Positions 18,759-28,302 of a DNA stretch of 64,000 bases are shown in pieces. The DNA is taken from assembly GCA_963667715.1 (NCBI GenBank), contig OY763926.1, positions 2,046,001-2,110,000 on the forward strand, given 5' to 3'. The notes under the pieces are model-generated. The model did not search any database. It was not told the DNA's origin and saw nothing but the letters and a program-made list of their open reading frames with translations. The translations under genes and the position numbers were made by a program. Position 1 is the first letter of the stretch. Every line of letters starts with the position of its first letter. The stretch comes from JAFGDI01 sp963667715. GTDB taxonomy: Bacteria; Planctomycetota; Phycisphaerae; Sedimentisphaerales; SM23-30.

Positions 18759-20069
18759 TCAATATCTGTAGTGTTCTGGTTTGTATGGGCCTTCAGCCTG
18801 AAGTCCTAGGTATTCAGATTGCTTCGCGGTCAGTACTTCAAGGTTTACACCTAACTGTTCGAGGTGCAGTCTTGCAACTTCTTCGTCGAGCTGCTTAGGC
18901 AGAGTGTATACCTGCTTTTCGTAATTATCGCTGTTCAGGAACAGTTCGATCTGGGCCAGAGTCTGGTTACTGAACGAGTTACTCATAACAAACGATGGGT
19001 GACCAGTAGCACAGCCCAGGTTAACCAGTCTGCCTTCTGCGAGCAGGATGATAGAGTGACCGTCAGGGTATGTCCACATATCAACCTGAGGTTTGACCTC
19101 TATCATCTTGATACCTGGAGTTGCTTTCAGGCCTGCAACATCGATCTCAATATCAAAGTGGCCAATGTTACAAACGATCGCCTGATCCTTCATCTTACTC
19201 ATGTGAGCGGCAGTAACGATATCGCAGCATCCGGTAGTAGTTACAAAGATATCGCCGCGGGCAACAGCTTTGTCCATAGTGGTTACTTCAAAGCCTTCCA
19301 TAGCTGCCTGTAGGGCACAGATCGGGTCGATTTCTGTTACGATAACTCTGGCACCGTATGAAGCCATAGACTGAGCACAGCCTTTACCCACATCGCCATA
19401 GCCGGCAACAACAACAACTTTACCTGCCAGCATAACGTCAGTAGCACGTTTGATGCCGTCAGCGAGAGATTCGCGACAGCCGTACTTGTTGTCGAACTTG
19501 CTCTTGGTTACTGAGTCGTTAACATTTATAGCAGGGCAGAGCAGAGTGCCGGCCTTAACCATTTTTTCCAGGTTATGTACACCTGTAGTAGTTTCTTCAG
19601 ATACACCCTTAACTTCAGCCATAAGGTGCTTGTATTTATCTGTATGCATGATATTGGTCAGGTCGCCGCCATCGTCAAGAAGCATGTTAGGACCTTTACC
19701 GTTCGGCCAATTGATGGTCTGTTCAATACACCAGTCATATTCCTCTTCTGTTTCACCTTTCCAGGCAAAAACCGGGATGCCAGCAGCAGCCAGAGCAGCG
19801 GCGGCATGATCCTGAGTTGAGAATATGTTACAGCTGGACCAGCGAACTTCACCGCCAAGTGCGATAAGGGTTTCAACCAGTACAGCGGTCTGAATGGTCA
19901 TATGAATACAACCTGAGATGCGGGCACCCTTTAAAGGCTGCTGGGCTTTGTATTTTTCGCGAATTGCCATAAGCCCTGGCATTTCCTTTTCTGCTATATT
20001 GATTTCCTTGCGGCCCCATTCGGCCAGCGAAATGTCTGCTACTTTATAGTCCGGGGTGCTTCCTGTCAT
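18759..20069 (-). CDS. ahcY: Adenosylhomocysteinase
   Basis: 436 residues. Reversibly hydrolyses S-adenosylhomocysteine to adenosine and homocysteine, clearing the product inhibitor of methyltransferases; it binds NAD tightly. Recognised by DISLAEWGRKEINIAEKEMPGL-type start, GARISGCIHMTIQTAVL, the substrate loop NVNDSVTKSKFDNKYGCRES, the NAD-binding GYGDVGKG, and the C-terminal KPEHYRY tail in which the lysine and tyrosine contact NAD of the neighbouring subunit. ATG 20069 has a GGAG ribosome site seven bases upstream. A good promoter is at 20127-20155. It is first in an ahcY-serS unit. No SAH or SAM riboswitch was recognised in the leader of about 50 bases. Confidence 0.97.
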   Translation of the reverse strand: MTGSTPDYKVADISLAEWGRKEINIAEKEMPGLMAIREKYKAQQPLKGARISGCIHMTIQTAVLVETLIALGGEVRWSSCNIFSTQDHAAAALAAAGIPVFAWKGETEEEYDWCIEQTINWPNGKGPNMLLDDGGDLTNIMHTDKYKHLMAEVKGVSEETTTGVHNLEKMVKAGTLLCPAINVNDSVTKSKFDNKYGCRESLADGIKRATDVMLAGKVVVVAGYGDVGKGCAQSMASYGARVIVTEIDPICALQAAMEGFEVTTMDKAVARGDIFVTTTGCCDIVTAAHMSKMKDQAIVCNIGHFDIEIDVAGLKATPGIKMIEVKPQVDMWTYPDGHSIILLAEGRLVNLGCATGHPSFVMSNSFSNQTLAQIELFLNSDNYEKQVYTLPKQLDEEVARLHLEQLGVNLEVLTAKQSEYLGLQAEGPYKPEHYRY

Positions 20070-20576
20070 GGTTTAAACTCCGTTTGCGTCTATGGTTATC
20101 AAATTTATATTTATACTGAATTGCAAATTTTACAGCCAATTACAAGCTATATCAAGATTATTCTCTTACAATAGAAGCGAACGCAGGAAATGAATGCGTT
20201 CTAAATAGAACTGATAATGGTTATTGTTGTTGTTTCGAGTGGATAATAGTGTAACTTTTGATAAATTTGATTTTTCAGGTAAGAGGGGTGTGGTCTTGGT
20301 GTAAGTGTCTGTAAAAGAGGTTCTTATGTGTGCTTGTGGCTGCTTTTTATAGGTTTTGCTTAGTTAAGTTTGTTTTTGGATATAGTATAATTATGAACTA
20401 TAATTATAAGTATAGGATATGAATTTGAGGCATGAAATTATAGTGGAGAAGAGAGTTACTGCCCAATATCCCGCCCAATATTATTTAGTACTATTGTAAG
20501 TTGTTATTAAATAATAGATTAAGATGTCAAAAGTATAGAGAGAACTAACAGGATTTTTCATTTTTAAGGATGCACC
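20070..20576. other. Divergent intergenic region between ahcY and the lyase gene
   Basis: 507 bases holding the ahcY promoter and, upstream of it, a hairpin at 20179-20201 (GAACGCA and TGCGTTC around nine bases). The rest is AT/GT-rich with no open frame worth calling. Confidence 0.5.
20127..20155 (-). promoter_or_regulatory. Sigma-70 type promoter of ahcY-serS
   Basis: Read on the minus strand: TTGATA, a 17-base spacer and TAAAAT, placing the transcription start roughly 50 bases before the ahcY ATG. Confidence 0.6.
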
Positions 20577-23500
20577 ATGATCAAAAAAGTGTCTTTAATC
20601 GCATTTTTACTATTAATTACGATGAATTTTACGCTTCTGGCTGATGCTGTATGGCAAGGTACAGTCAGTGACGATTTCTGGAATACTGATAATTGGACTT
20701 CTGATGACCTGGCAGGTACTCTGGTAGTTGGTGCGACCTCCGGCTATAACCCGGTCCATAGATATAGCTCATCAACCAGGCCGGGGCGGCTTAATACTGA
20801 TGCTGGTGCGAATCTGGTAATTTCGGGTGGTGAGCTATACGCGTGGAACTCTGATTATCTTAACGGATATCTGGAAGTTGGGGTTGGTGCGGTACTGAAT
20901 ATAAGAAGTTCTGTCATTTTAGGCAAAAATGATGACTGCTATCTCAGGATCGATTCCGGCAGTTTTGGTAATAAAGATGGTTACAGCTGTTATCTGGGCT
21001 ATGGCAGCGGGCATTGTACACTGGATGTATGGTGCGGAACGGTCTATTTTGGCCGTCAGCCGTCGATAGTATCTGCTGACATTATTATTGGCGAGACCGG
21101 AAGTTTACATAGCCCTGGAAATTCATTAACATTTTTTAATGATCTGGTCAGTAATGGAACAATACGCACTTATAGCGGCCTTGCACTCAAGGTTAAGTAT
21201 GATTCTGCCGCTAATTCTACCAGTGTATATGCTGAACGTATTATCGGTTCTCATTTCCCGTCGCCATGGGATGACAGTCAGCAGAGAAATGTATCAGCTT
21301 TGTCCTGGACGCCGGGGACTATTGCTAATGGAAGTCGTGTGTATTTTGGTACAGATAAAAACGATGTTGAAAATGCTTACAATGCGACATCAAGCAATTA
21401 TCTTGGTTTAACAGCCGGCAGTACTAAGTCATTACCTTATGCATTAGAAAAAGGAACAACGTATTACTGGCGGGTTGATGCGGTAGGAACTACTGAAACG
21501 ATCAAAGGTGATGTGTGGTCTTTTGAAATGGTTGACCAGATTGAACCGAGGATAATGGAGAAGATCGATCGCGGACTTGTTGCTGTTCGGGCTGCGAGTA
21601 CCAGGGCATTTGTCAGCTGGAGATTATTTGCTACTGACCCGGAAGATATTGCTTTTGATATATACCGTCAATATGGAACTAACACTCCGGTGAAGATGAA
21701 TAAGGCACCGATAACTGATAGCACAAACTTTCTTGACCCGCAGGTGTCATTTAATAATGACGTAACGTACTATGTTTACCCACTGCATAATGGAATAGCA
21801 CAGGAGCCAGAGGAGTATACGATTGCTGCCGGGACGGCTATTGGCCAGTTTTTAACTATTCCAGTTACTCCAGTTGACGGTGATACTAACTTGTCATATA
21901 TCCTTAATGATGCCGGCACTGGTGATCTTGACGGCGATGGTGAGTATGAGTTTGTTGTGAAACGCATATCGCCAGATGCTGGCGAAGATCCTGTTCTGGA
22001 TGCTTATGAGCTTGATGGTACATTGTTGTGGCGTATATATCTTGGCCCGAATTTTATTAGTGATGTTGAGACTAATTTCTGTATATATGATTTTGATCTC
22101 GACGGTTATGCTGAGGTTGCTATTCGTGCTCAGGAAGAGACGATCTTTGGCGATGGTGAACAGATAGGCGATTATGACGGAGACGGCAGGACCGATTATA
22201 GTGAATATGGCGGCGGTGGCTATATGACCAAAGGCCCGGACTTATTGGCCATAGTTGATGGTCGCAGTGGTGTGAAGCTGGCAATGGAGCCGTGGATATC
22301 CCGTGACCCGGTTGGTATCTGGGGCGATACATATGGTCATCGTGCTAATAAGCCGCTTATGGCTGCGGTCTATCTTGATGGCCATAAACCATCTCTGGTT
22401 ATCTCTCGTGGTATATATGCTTTGACCAAACTTGAAGCCTGGAATTATCGTGACGGCAAACTATCAAAGATCTGGCATTTTACCAGTGAAGATTATCCCG
22501 GTTTTGGATATCAGGGTAACCATAATCTTACTACAGGCGATGTTGACGACGATGGCTTTGACGAGATCGTTTACGGTGGTATGGTAGTTGACCATGATGG
22601 AAGAGGGCTTTGGACTTCTAATATGGGCCATGGTGATGCAATACATCTATCAGATATGGACCCAGAGAGGCCGGGGCTGGAAGTATGGCGTTGTATTGAA
22701 GGTTCTGGCAGTGGTATTGATCTTAGAGATGCCGCAACTGGTGAAAGAATATTCGAATACTATAATACTGCTGATGTTGGCAGGGCAATGGCCGCTGATA
22801 TTGACCCGCTGCACCCAGGCTACGAGATGTGGGGTTCTACCGGCTGCCCGTTATACGACTGTAAGGGTAATAATATTGGTACTGCCCCGGGTTCTATGAA
22901 CTTCCGAATATTCTGGGATGGCGACCTGCTCCATGAGCTGTTAAGCCATGCTGGTGAATATGGTTTCTGGTATGGTCAGATACAGAAGTGGGACTGGCAG
23001 AATCATACTCTCAGTTCTATACTCGACGCTGAGGGCACATATTCAAATAACTGGACAAAAGGTACTCCGTGTTTACAGGCGGATATTCTTGGTGATTGGC
23101 GGGAAGAGGTCCTTTGGCGTAGTGCAGATAATCAGTCGCTAAGGCTGTATACTACTACTGATATTACTGAGCATAGGATATATACCCTTATGCAAGACCC
23201 GCAGTATCGTCAGGCAGTGGCCTGGCAGATCAATGATTATAATCAGCCACCGCATCCGGGGTTCTTTATTGGTGATGGAATGGCGAAGGCTCCGCGACCA
23301 TATATTCAGATACTTGGTGAGCAGTCTACTTTTGCACAGCTTGCTGTATCTCCTTCGGCGGTAGTAATTGAACCCGGTGAAACTGTTGCTTTTGAAGTGT
23401 TGGTAACTGGGATTAACGGTACTGAACTTGACGAACCGCTCGAGCTTAAATGGTCTGTTAATGGCGGTGGCGTAATTGATCCTGACAGTGGACAATTCTG

Positions 23501-25082
23501 GGCTTCACAGGCACCTGGTACGTATCTTGTGAGTGTAGAGACACCGTATGGCGATTGTGCTTCTGCTGAAGTTACGGTTGACGTTCCAGTTGCTTCTGCT
23601 AAAGCGATTAGCCCGCTGCCGCTTGATGGTGCCGGTAGTCGTTCGGTTAATTCTGGCTTGAGCTGGACAGGGAACGATCTGGCAATTGCATATGATGTTT
23701 ATATGTTTAATGATCGCTATTGTGTGGAGCAGGCCGGCCACAGTTCAGCGGCCTATCTGGGACGCTATGATGTGACTGACGGCATATATCCCGATCTTGA
23801 ACTTAATAAACAGTACTATTGGCGAGTTGATATAGTAACCGATTCTGGGATAGCTTATGGTGATATCTGGTCATTTGATACTATGATGGCCTTTGATCCG
23901 GTAGCATGGTGGAACTTTGGTAATAACAGCGATCTGATCTCGCCAATTGCGAATATTTCACTTTTGAATAATATCTCAATTACAAACTACTATAATAGTA
24001 GTGTAATTGATTCGGATATGTTCTATATGACCGAATCGTCTTCTGGCGGTTTTGGTAATATTTATCCTGTACCTGAGAAGTTTACTGATACTGCCCGCGG
24101 ATCGCTTACTATGTTTGCCAGGGTATATTTCCCTTCTTTTAGTGGTGTTGATGATATCTGGCGTGTAGGTAAAGGTTCGTGCAGCGGTACAGGTCTTGGC
24201 TTTGGCGGTCAGGATATGTATGCTCTGGAATTCAGTAATCGGTATGCGAGATTTGTGGTTTCTGCTGACGGTCAGATTGATGGTTCAGAGTCGGAAACTA
24301 TAGCTACTCATTCTTCGTACTTATCTACTTACAAGTGGTATGATATTACCGGTGTGTTTACGGCTGACCCCGATACTACTAATCCCGCAGCTCAGGGTTC
24401 TCTGACTGTTTATGTTTACGATCCTGTTACTGGGAGTCAGGTTGGAACTAAAAAAACTATCGCTGTTAACTTTGATTCACTTGAAACCGGCTTTGCAGGT
24501 GATATTGATAATAATATCCTTTTCTTTGAGTCGCCATGTAATGTTAACGGTACAAATTCATATGCTCGTATGGAGACAGCGGCACTATGGAACAGGGCTC
24601 TCAGCGACGAAGAAGTGGCCTGTCTTTCCCGGCCACGATCTGCTGAATATTCGCCGGAGTTTGTTTCGTCAGAAATCACCCTTTCTGACGGGATTACCGG
24701 TATTGATTATAGTGATGCGATAGCGGCTGAGCTTGCTGGTGTTAACCCTTCAACTCAGGGTTCATATTCAATATTAGCTGGCCCGGATTGGCTTTCGGTT
24801 GATACCTCTGGCGGTATTATCGGTTTGCCAGATCTATCATCGGTCGGGGGTAACAGTGCTGTTATCCGTTATGTTGACAGCGACGGCAAAAGTGACATTA
24901 CCACGGTTATGTTCGATATATTCAAGCAGCGAAATGGTTCAGATGGTTTGCTTGACTTTGCGGTTCTGGCAGGTTACTGGCTGGAATCAGATTGTGGTGC
25001 CTGTGGTGGTACCGATGTATATCGCGATGGTTCAATTGACGGCTACGATTTCCAGATAATGGCAGAAAACTGGTTGAACTGA
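20577..25082 (+). CDS. Exported PL11-type rhamnogalacturonan lyase with dockerin-like end
   Basis: 1501 residues; ATG with AAGGATG just before it. Signal peptide (about 1-23), a repetitive beta-rich domain (25-240), an FN3-like domain (240-320, ending in the TTYYWRVDAVG strand), then a long catalytic region (about 324-914) matching polysaccharide lyase family 11, the YesW/YesX rhamnogalacturonan lyases: ERGLVAV-like start, DGDGEYEFVVKR, DFDLDGYAEVAIRAQE, HRANKPLMAAVYLDG, GDVDDDGFDEIVYGG and LGDWREEVLWR. These repeated D-x-D-G turns are the calcium sites of the eight-bladed propeller. PL11 enzymes cut the rhamnose-galacturonic acid backbone of pectin by beta-elimination. After it come an Ig-like and an FN3-like domain, a LamG-like carbohydrate-binding domain (1104-1348), a putative Ig domain (1355-1440) and the dockerin-like repeat (1455-1501). 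Exported or surface-bound. A GH51 arabinofuranosidase gene lies about 1.5 kb downstream. Confidence 0.9.
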   Translation: MIKKVSLIAFLLLITMNFTLLADAVWQGTVSDDFWNTDNWTSDDLAGTLVVGATSGYNPVHRYSSSTRPGRLNTDAGANLVISGGELYAWNSDYLNGYLEVGVGAVLNIRSSVILGKNDDCYLRIDSGSFGNKDGYSCYLGYGSGHCTLDVWCGTVYFGRQPSIVSADIIIGETGSLHSPGNSLTFFNDLVSNGTIRTYSGLALKVKYDSAANSTSVYAERIIGSHFPSPWDDSQQRNVSALSWTPGTIANGSRVYFGTDKNDVENAYNATSSNYLGLTAGSTKSLPYALEKGTTYYWRVDAVGTTETIKGDVWSFEMVDQIEPRIMEKIDRGLVAVRAASTRAFVSWRLFATDPEDIAFDIYRQYGTNTPVKMNKAPITDSTNFLDPQVSFNNDVTYYVYPLHNGIAQEPEEYTIAAGTAIGQFLTIPVTPVDGDTNLSYILNDAGTGDLDGDGEYEFVVKRISPDAGEDPVLDAYELDGTLLWRIYLGPNFISDVETNFCIYDFDLDGYAEVAIRAQEETIFGDGEQIGDYDGDGRTDYSEYGGGGYMTKGPDLLAIVDGRSGVKLAMEPWISRDPVGIWGDTYGHRANKPLMAAVYLDGHKPSLVISRGIYALTKLEAWNYRDGKLSKIWHFTSEDYPGFGYQGNHNLTTGDVDDDGFDEIVYGGMVVDHDGRGLWTSNMGHGDAIHLSDMDPERPGLEVWRCIEGSGSGIDLRDAATGERIFEYYNTADVGRAMAADIDPLHPGYEMWGSTGCPLYDCKGNNIGTAPGSMNFRIFWDGDLLHELLSHAGEYGFWYGQIQKWDWQNHTLSSILDAEGTYSNNWTKGTPCLQADILGDWREEVLWRSADNQSLRLYTTTDITEHRIYTLMQDPQYRQAVAWQINDYNQPPHPGFFIGDGMAKAPRPYIQILGEQSTFAQLAVSPSAVVIEPGETVAFEVLVTGINGTELDEPLELKWSVNGGGVIDPDSGQFWASQAPGTYLVSVETPYGDCASAEVTVDVPVASAKAISPLPLDGAGSRSVNSGLSWTGNDLAIAYDVYMFNDRYCVEQAGHSSAAYLGRYDVTDGIYPDLELNKQYYWRVDIVTDSGIAYGDIWSFDTMMAFDPVAWWNFGNNSDLISPIANISLLNNISITNYYNSSVIDSDMFYMTESSSGGFGNIYPVPEKFTDTARGSLTMFARVYFPSFSGVDDIWRVGKGSCSGTGLGFGGQDMYALEFSNRYARFVVSADGQIDGSESETIATHSSYLSTYKWYDITGVFTADPDTTNPAAQGSLTVYVYDPVTGSQVGTKKTIAVNFDSLETGFAGDIDNNILFFESPCNVNGTNSYARMETAALWNRALSDEEVACLSRPRSAEYSPEFVSSEITLSDGITGIDYSDAIAAELAGVNPSTQGSYSILAGPDWLSVDTSGGIIGLPDLSSVGGNSAVIRYVDSDGKSDITTVMFDIFKQRNGSDGLLDFAVLAGYWLESDCGACGGTDVYRDGSIDGYDFQIMAENWLN

Positions 25083-25344
25083 TATCCCGCAATTATTTAT
25101 TGCTTTGGTGTTAAAATAGGTAAAATGAAGTGCCCCCTAATTGCATTATTTGCAGTCAGGGGGTATTGTCTTAATAGTCAGCGGTTGATATCGTTATTTA
25201 ATATCTAAATCCACTGTCAGTAATACTAAAATAACTACTTTGAACTTGACGACCAGCAATTAGCGATGTATCATACTCGTTTACCGTTAGTTAGGGACAT
25301 TTTGTCCTGTGTGTCGACGTGCATTTGCACCTAATATTTAGAAA

Positions 25345-26244
25345 ATGAAGTGGGCTATGCTGTTTAATTCAATGAATATTTTAGCGGAGTTGGATCTGGT
25401 GCTGACCGGTAAAGCGGGTATTATCCTGCTTGGTATTGGTTTGCTGTTTGTTATTATTCTCACTATTGCCTGGAATAAGCTCAAGGTTGAGAAGGACCCG
25501 ACAGTAGAAGCTATTGAGAATGTGCTGCCTGGTGCCAATTGCGGCGGATGTGGATTGGCTGGATGTGGTGCCTATGCTGAAGAGATCGTTAATGATCATG
25601 GTCTGCTTGGCAAGTGCGGCCCTGGCGGCGATGCTCTGGTTCATCAGATAGCGGCTATTCTTGGTATTGAAGCTGAAGCTGGTGCTCCTATTCGTGCGGT
25701 TATTCACTGTAATGCCCATCGCGGTGACCAGATAGAGAGAGTTGACTATATGGGTCCTAAGACCTGTGCTGAAGCACAGATGATACCAGGCCCGATTGGT
25801 TGTCCTTATGGCTGTATTGGCTTTGGCGACTGTGTTCAGGCTTGTGATTTTGGTGCTCTGACCGTAGTTGACGGTCTGGCAGTTGTTGACTATGAAAAGT
25901 GTGTCGGCTGTGGTGCATGTGTAAACACTTGTCCAAGAAAGATCATTGACCTGGTACCTATGGTTCAGGACCCGCTTATGGTTGTTGCCTGTTCTACTCT
26001 CGACAGGGTAAAAGATGTTAAGGAATATTGTCAGGTTGGTTGTGTAGCCTGTACTATCTGTGCCAAGACAGCCCCAGCGACATTTACAATGAAAAATAAT
26101 CTTCCAGTGATCGATTACTCAACTTATGGTGACGATCCTGCCAGAGACGAAGCTCAGGGCAAGTGTCCAAGAAGCATGCTCGTCTATGTTGGTAAAAACA
26201 GGGTAACTGACGATGTTATCCTTACTACAGGTGTTGATGCCTGA
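25345..26244 (+). CDS. rnfB: RnfB-like electron transport iron-sulfur protein
   Basis: 299 residues. An N-terminal membrane helix (about residues 24-46) is followed by the RnfB four-cysteine domain (NCGGCGLAGCGAYAEEIV, cysteine further on) and two ferredoxin-type clusters (CPYGCIGFGDCVQAC and CVGCGACVNTCP), then a further cysteine-rich stretch (CQVGCVACTICAKTAP, KCPRSM). RnfB passes electrons from ferredoxin or to it within the membrane Rnf complex, which couples ferredoxin:NAD oxidoreduction to ion pumping. Here it stands alone: no rnfA, C, D, E or G is nearby and a terminator follows at once, so the rest must be elsewhere or the protein serves another partner. The start is uncertain: ATG 25345 gives the full frame, but ATG 25360 or 25375 would also keep the membrane helix; none has a strong ribosome site. 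Confidence 0.88.
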   Translation: MKWAMLFNSMNILAELDLVLTGKAGIILLGIGLLFVIILTIAWNKLKVEKDPTVEAIENVLPGANCGGCGLAGCGAYAEEIVNDHGLLGKCGPGGDALVHQIAAILGIEAEAGAPIRAVIHCNAHRGDQIERVDYMGPKTCAEAQMIPGPIGCPYGCIGFGDCVQACDFGALTVVDGLAVVDYEKCVGCGACVNTCPRKIIDLVPMVQDPLMVVACSTLDRVKDVKEYCQVGCVACTICAKTAPATFTMKNNLPVIDYSTYGDDPARDEAQGKCPRSMLVYVGKNRVTDDVILTTGVDA

Positions 26245-26272
26245 TAGTTTTTATGCAATATGATAAATTTCA

Positions 26273-26307
26273 AAAGGTCATTCCAATATGGGATGACCTT
26301 TTTTTTG
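26273..26307 (+). terminator. Rho-independent terminator after the RnfB gene
   Basis: AAGGTCATTCC pairs with GGGATGACCTT around a short AT loop and is followed by eight T. Confidence 0.88.
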
Positions 26308-26542
26308 TATATAATGCATTTATATGCAAAATAATTAAATATAACTGCATATTGGTTATCTGTGGCTAATATGCGGTTAATAGTGCAGTATTATGTTAAT
26401 TATTTGTCAAATAAAGTTATGATATGGTTTGATATTTGTTGCTTGATTTTCTGAGTTATAATACCATAAACTAAGTTGTATCTGTGTGTTTATGTCACAG
26501 GTGGTTTTAGCAGTAATTCTGCAATTTTCAGGAGATCGTGTT

Positions 26543-28117
26543 ATGATAAGCAAAAAGGTATTATTGGCTGTCGTTGTATCGTTGGCTTCGTTTGTTCAGG
26601 CTGGCACAGTTGTGCGTGATCAGGTAGAGCCTCAGCAGTATCTGACTATTAAGGCAGATGTCGAAAAAGGGACAATCAGTAAAAATATTTATGGCCATTT
26701 TGCCGAACATCTTGGCCGGTGTATATATGAGGGTTTTTGGGTAGGTGAAAACTCCGATATCCCTAATATTCGTGGTATTCGTAAAGATGTGGTAGAGGCC
26801 CTCAAGAAGATAAAGGTTCCGGTACTTCGCTGGCCGGGCGGGTGTTTTGCTGATAAATATCATTGGATGGACGGCATAGGACCGCGTAAGGACAGGCCAG
26901 CCGGGATTAATACTTTCTGGGGCGGTGTAATCGAAGATAACAGTTTCGGAACACACGAATTTATGGATCTATGCGAGATGTTGGGAGCAGACCCGTATAT
27001 AGCCGGCAATGTTGGCAGTGGTACTGTTGAAGAGATGCAGGAGTGGGTTGAGTATATGACTGCTGATATTGGTGCTATGGCTCAGCTTCGTAAGTTGAAT
27101 GGCCGTGAGAAGCCGTGGAAGGTACCTTTCTTTGGTGTTGGTAATGAAAACTGGGGTTGCGGCGGTGAAATGAGCCCTGAGTATTATGCTGACGAATATC
27201 GCAGATATCAGAGCTATGTTATTCCATTTCCTGGCAATGAAGGAATGAAAAAGGTTGCTTGCGGGCCAGGCGGCGAAGATCTGCACTGGGTTGAAGTGGT
27301 AATGCGTAAAGCTGCCAATAAGATGGATGCTATTACACTGCATCGCTATGTATTCACCGGCAGCTGGGACGCGCGTATCGGCAAAGGCAGTGCAACCAGT
27401 TTTACCAGGGAGTTATGGGTTAAGCTTATGGAAAATACGCTTAGAATTGACCAGAATATTGACAATGTAGTTGAGATAATGGACAAATACGATCGTGGTA
27501 AAAGAGTTGAACTTTATGTTGATGAGTGGGGAACATGGTGGGACCAGGAGCCAGGTAGTCACGCTGGGTTCCTCTATCAGCAGAATACTATGCGTGATGC
27601 TGTTTCGGCCAGTATTTTCCTCAATAGCTTTAATGAGCATTGTAACCGCGTGAAAATGGCCAATATAGCCCAGATCAATAATGTATTACAGGCTATGATC
27701 CTTACCGATAAGGAAAAGATGATCGTAACGCCAACATATCATGTATTTGAGCTATATGCCGCACACCATAACGCCAAACTGCTCGAAAGTGAGCTGGAAT
27801 GTAATCCGCTTACCGGTTCTGAGAAAAAAGTTCAGAGTCTGACCGTTTCAGTTTCAAAGGATGATTCTGGCACAGTAAATATAACAGTAGGCAATATCGA
27901 TCCGGAAAACTCAGCTGAACTTGTCTGTGATATAACAGGGATAAGTCCAGTTTCTGTGGTTGGTAAAGTACTGGCTGGTGAGCAGATGAATTCGCACAAT
28001 ACTTTTGAAAATCCGAATGATGTAAAGATTGAAGCATTGTCAAATATCAAACTTGACGGCAGACGACTGACAGTCTCGCTTCCGCCGCATAGTGTATCGC
28101 TTATTAATGTCAAATGA
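26543..28117 (+). CDS. Exported alpha-L-arabinofuranosidase, GH51
   Basis: 524 residues from ATG 26543, chosen because AGGAG precedes it and it begins a clean signal peptide (MISKKVLLAVVVSLASFVQA); the frame is open back to 26486, but that start would bury the signal. The mature protein is a GH51 enzyme: ISKNIYGHFAEHLGRCIYEGFWVG at the N-terminus, LRWPGGCFADKYHW, the acid/base Glu202 in GVGNENWGCGG, and the nucleophile Glu328 in YVDEWGTWW. A C-terminal beta-sandwich completes the family fold. It releases terminal alpha-L-arabinose from arabinan or arabinogalactan side chains. Most GH51 enzymes are cytoplasmic; the signal peptide puts this one outside the inner membrane. Together with the rhamnogalacturonan lyase it suggests use of pectin side chains. 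A terminator follows. Confidence 0.94.
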   Translation: MISKKVLLAVVVSLASFVQAGTVVRDQVEPQQYLTIKADVEKGTISKNIYGHFAEHLGRCIYEGFWVGENSDIPNIRGIRKDVVEALKKIKVPVLRWPGGCFADKYHWMDGIGPRKDRPAGINTFWGGVIEDNSFGTHEFMDLCEMLGADPYIAGNVGSGTVEEMQEWVEYMTADIGAMAQLRKLNGREKPWKVPFFGVGNENWGCGGEMSPEYYADEYRRYQSYVIPFPGNEGMKKVACGPGGEDLHWVEVVMRKAANKMDAITLHRYVFTGSWDARIGKGSATSFTRELWVKLMENTLRIDQNIDNVVEIMDKYDRGKRVELYVDEWGTWWDQEPGSHAGFLYQQNTMRDAVSASIFLNSFNEHCNRVKMANIAQINNVLQAMILTDKEKMIVTPTYHVFELYAAHHNAKLLESELECNPLTGSEKKVQSLTVSVSKDDSGTVNITVGNIDPENSAELVCDITGISPVSVVGKVLAGEQMNSHNTFENPNDVKIEALSNIKLDGRRLTVSLPPHSVSLINVK

Positions 28118-28142
28118 TTCTTCGTTTGTATTTTAGTTGATG

Positions 28143-28180
28143 GCATGGGGCAGGTTTATTCTCTGGTCCATGCTTTTTTT
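28143..28180 (+). terminator. Rho-independent terminator after the GH51 gene
   Basis: GCATGG pairs with CCATGC, with an inner CAG/CTG pairing, and seven T follow. Confidence 0.78.
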
Positions 28181-28302
28181 GTACTTGCTGGTAAGGTAAA
28201 GATTGTTGGAAATATACTATTATATCGTTATAATCTATTGCTGTGTTATTAGTAGATTAAGCCAGAGGCTGGTTAACGGTAGTTGTCTATAGGATTGTGA
28301 TT

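Noticed and set aside
20070..20210. SAH or SAM riboswitch before ahcY
   Set aside because: The hairpin at 20179-20201 lies upstream of the promoter and the short leader shows none of the conserved riboswitch core.
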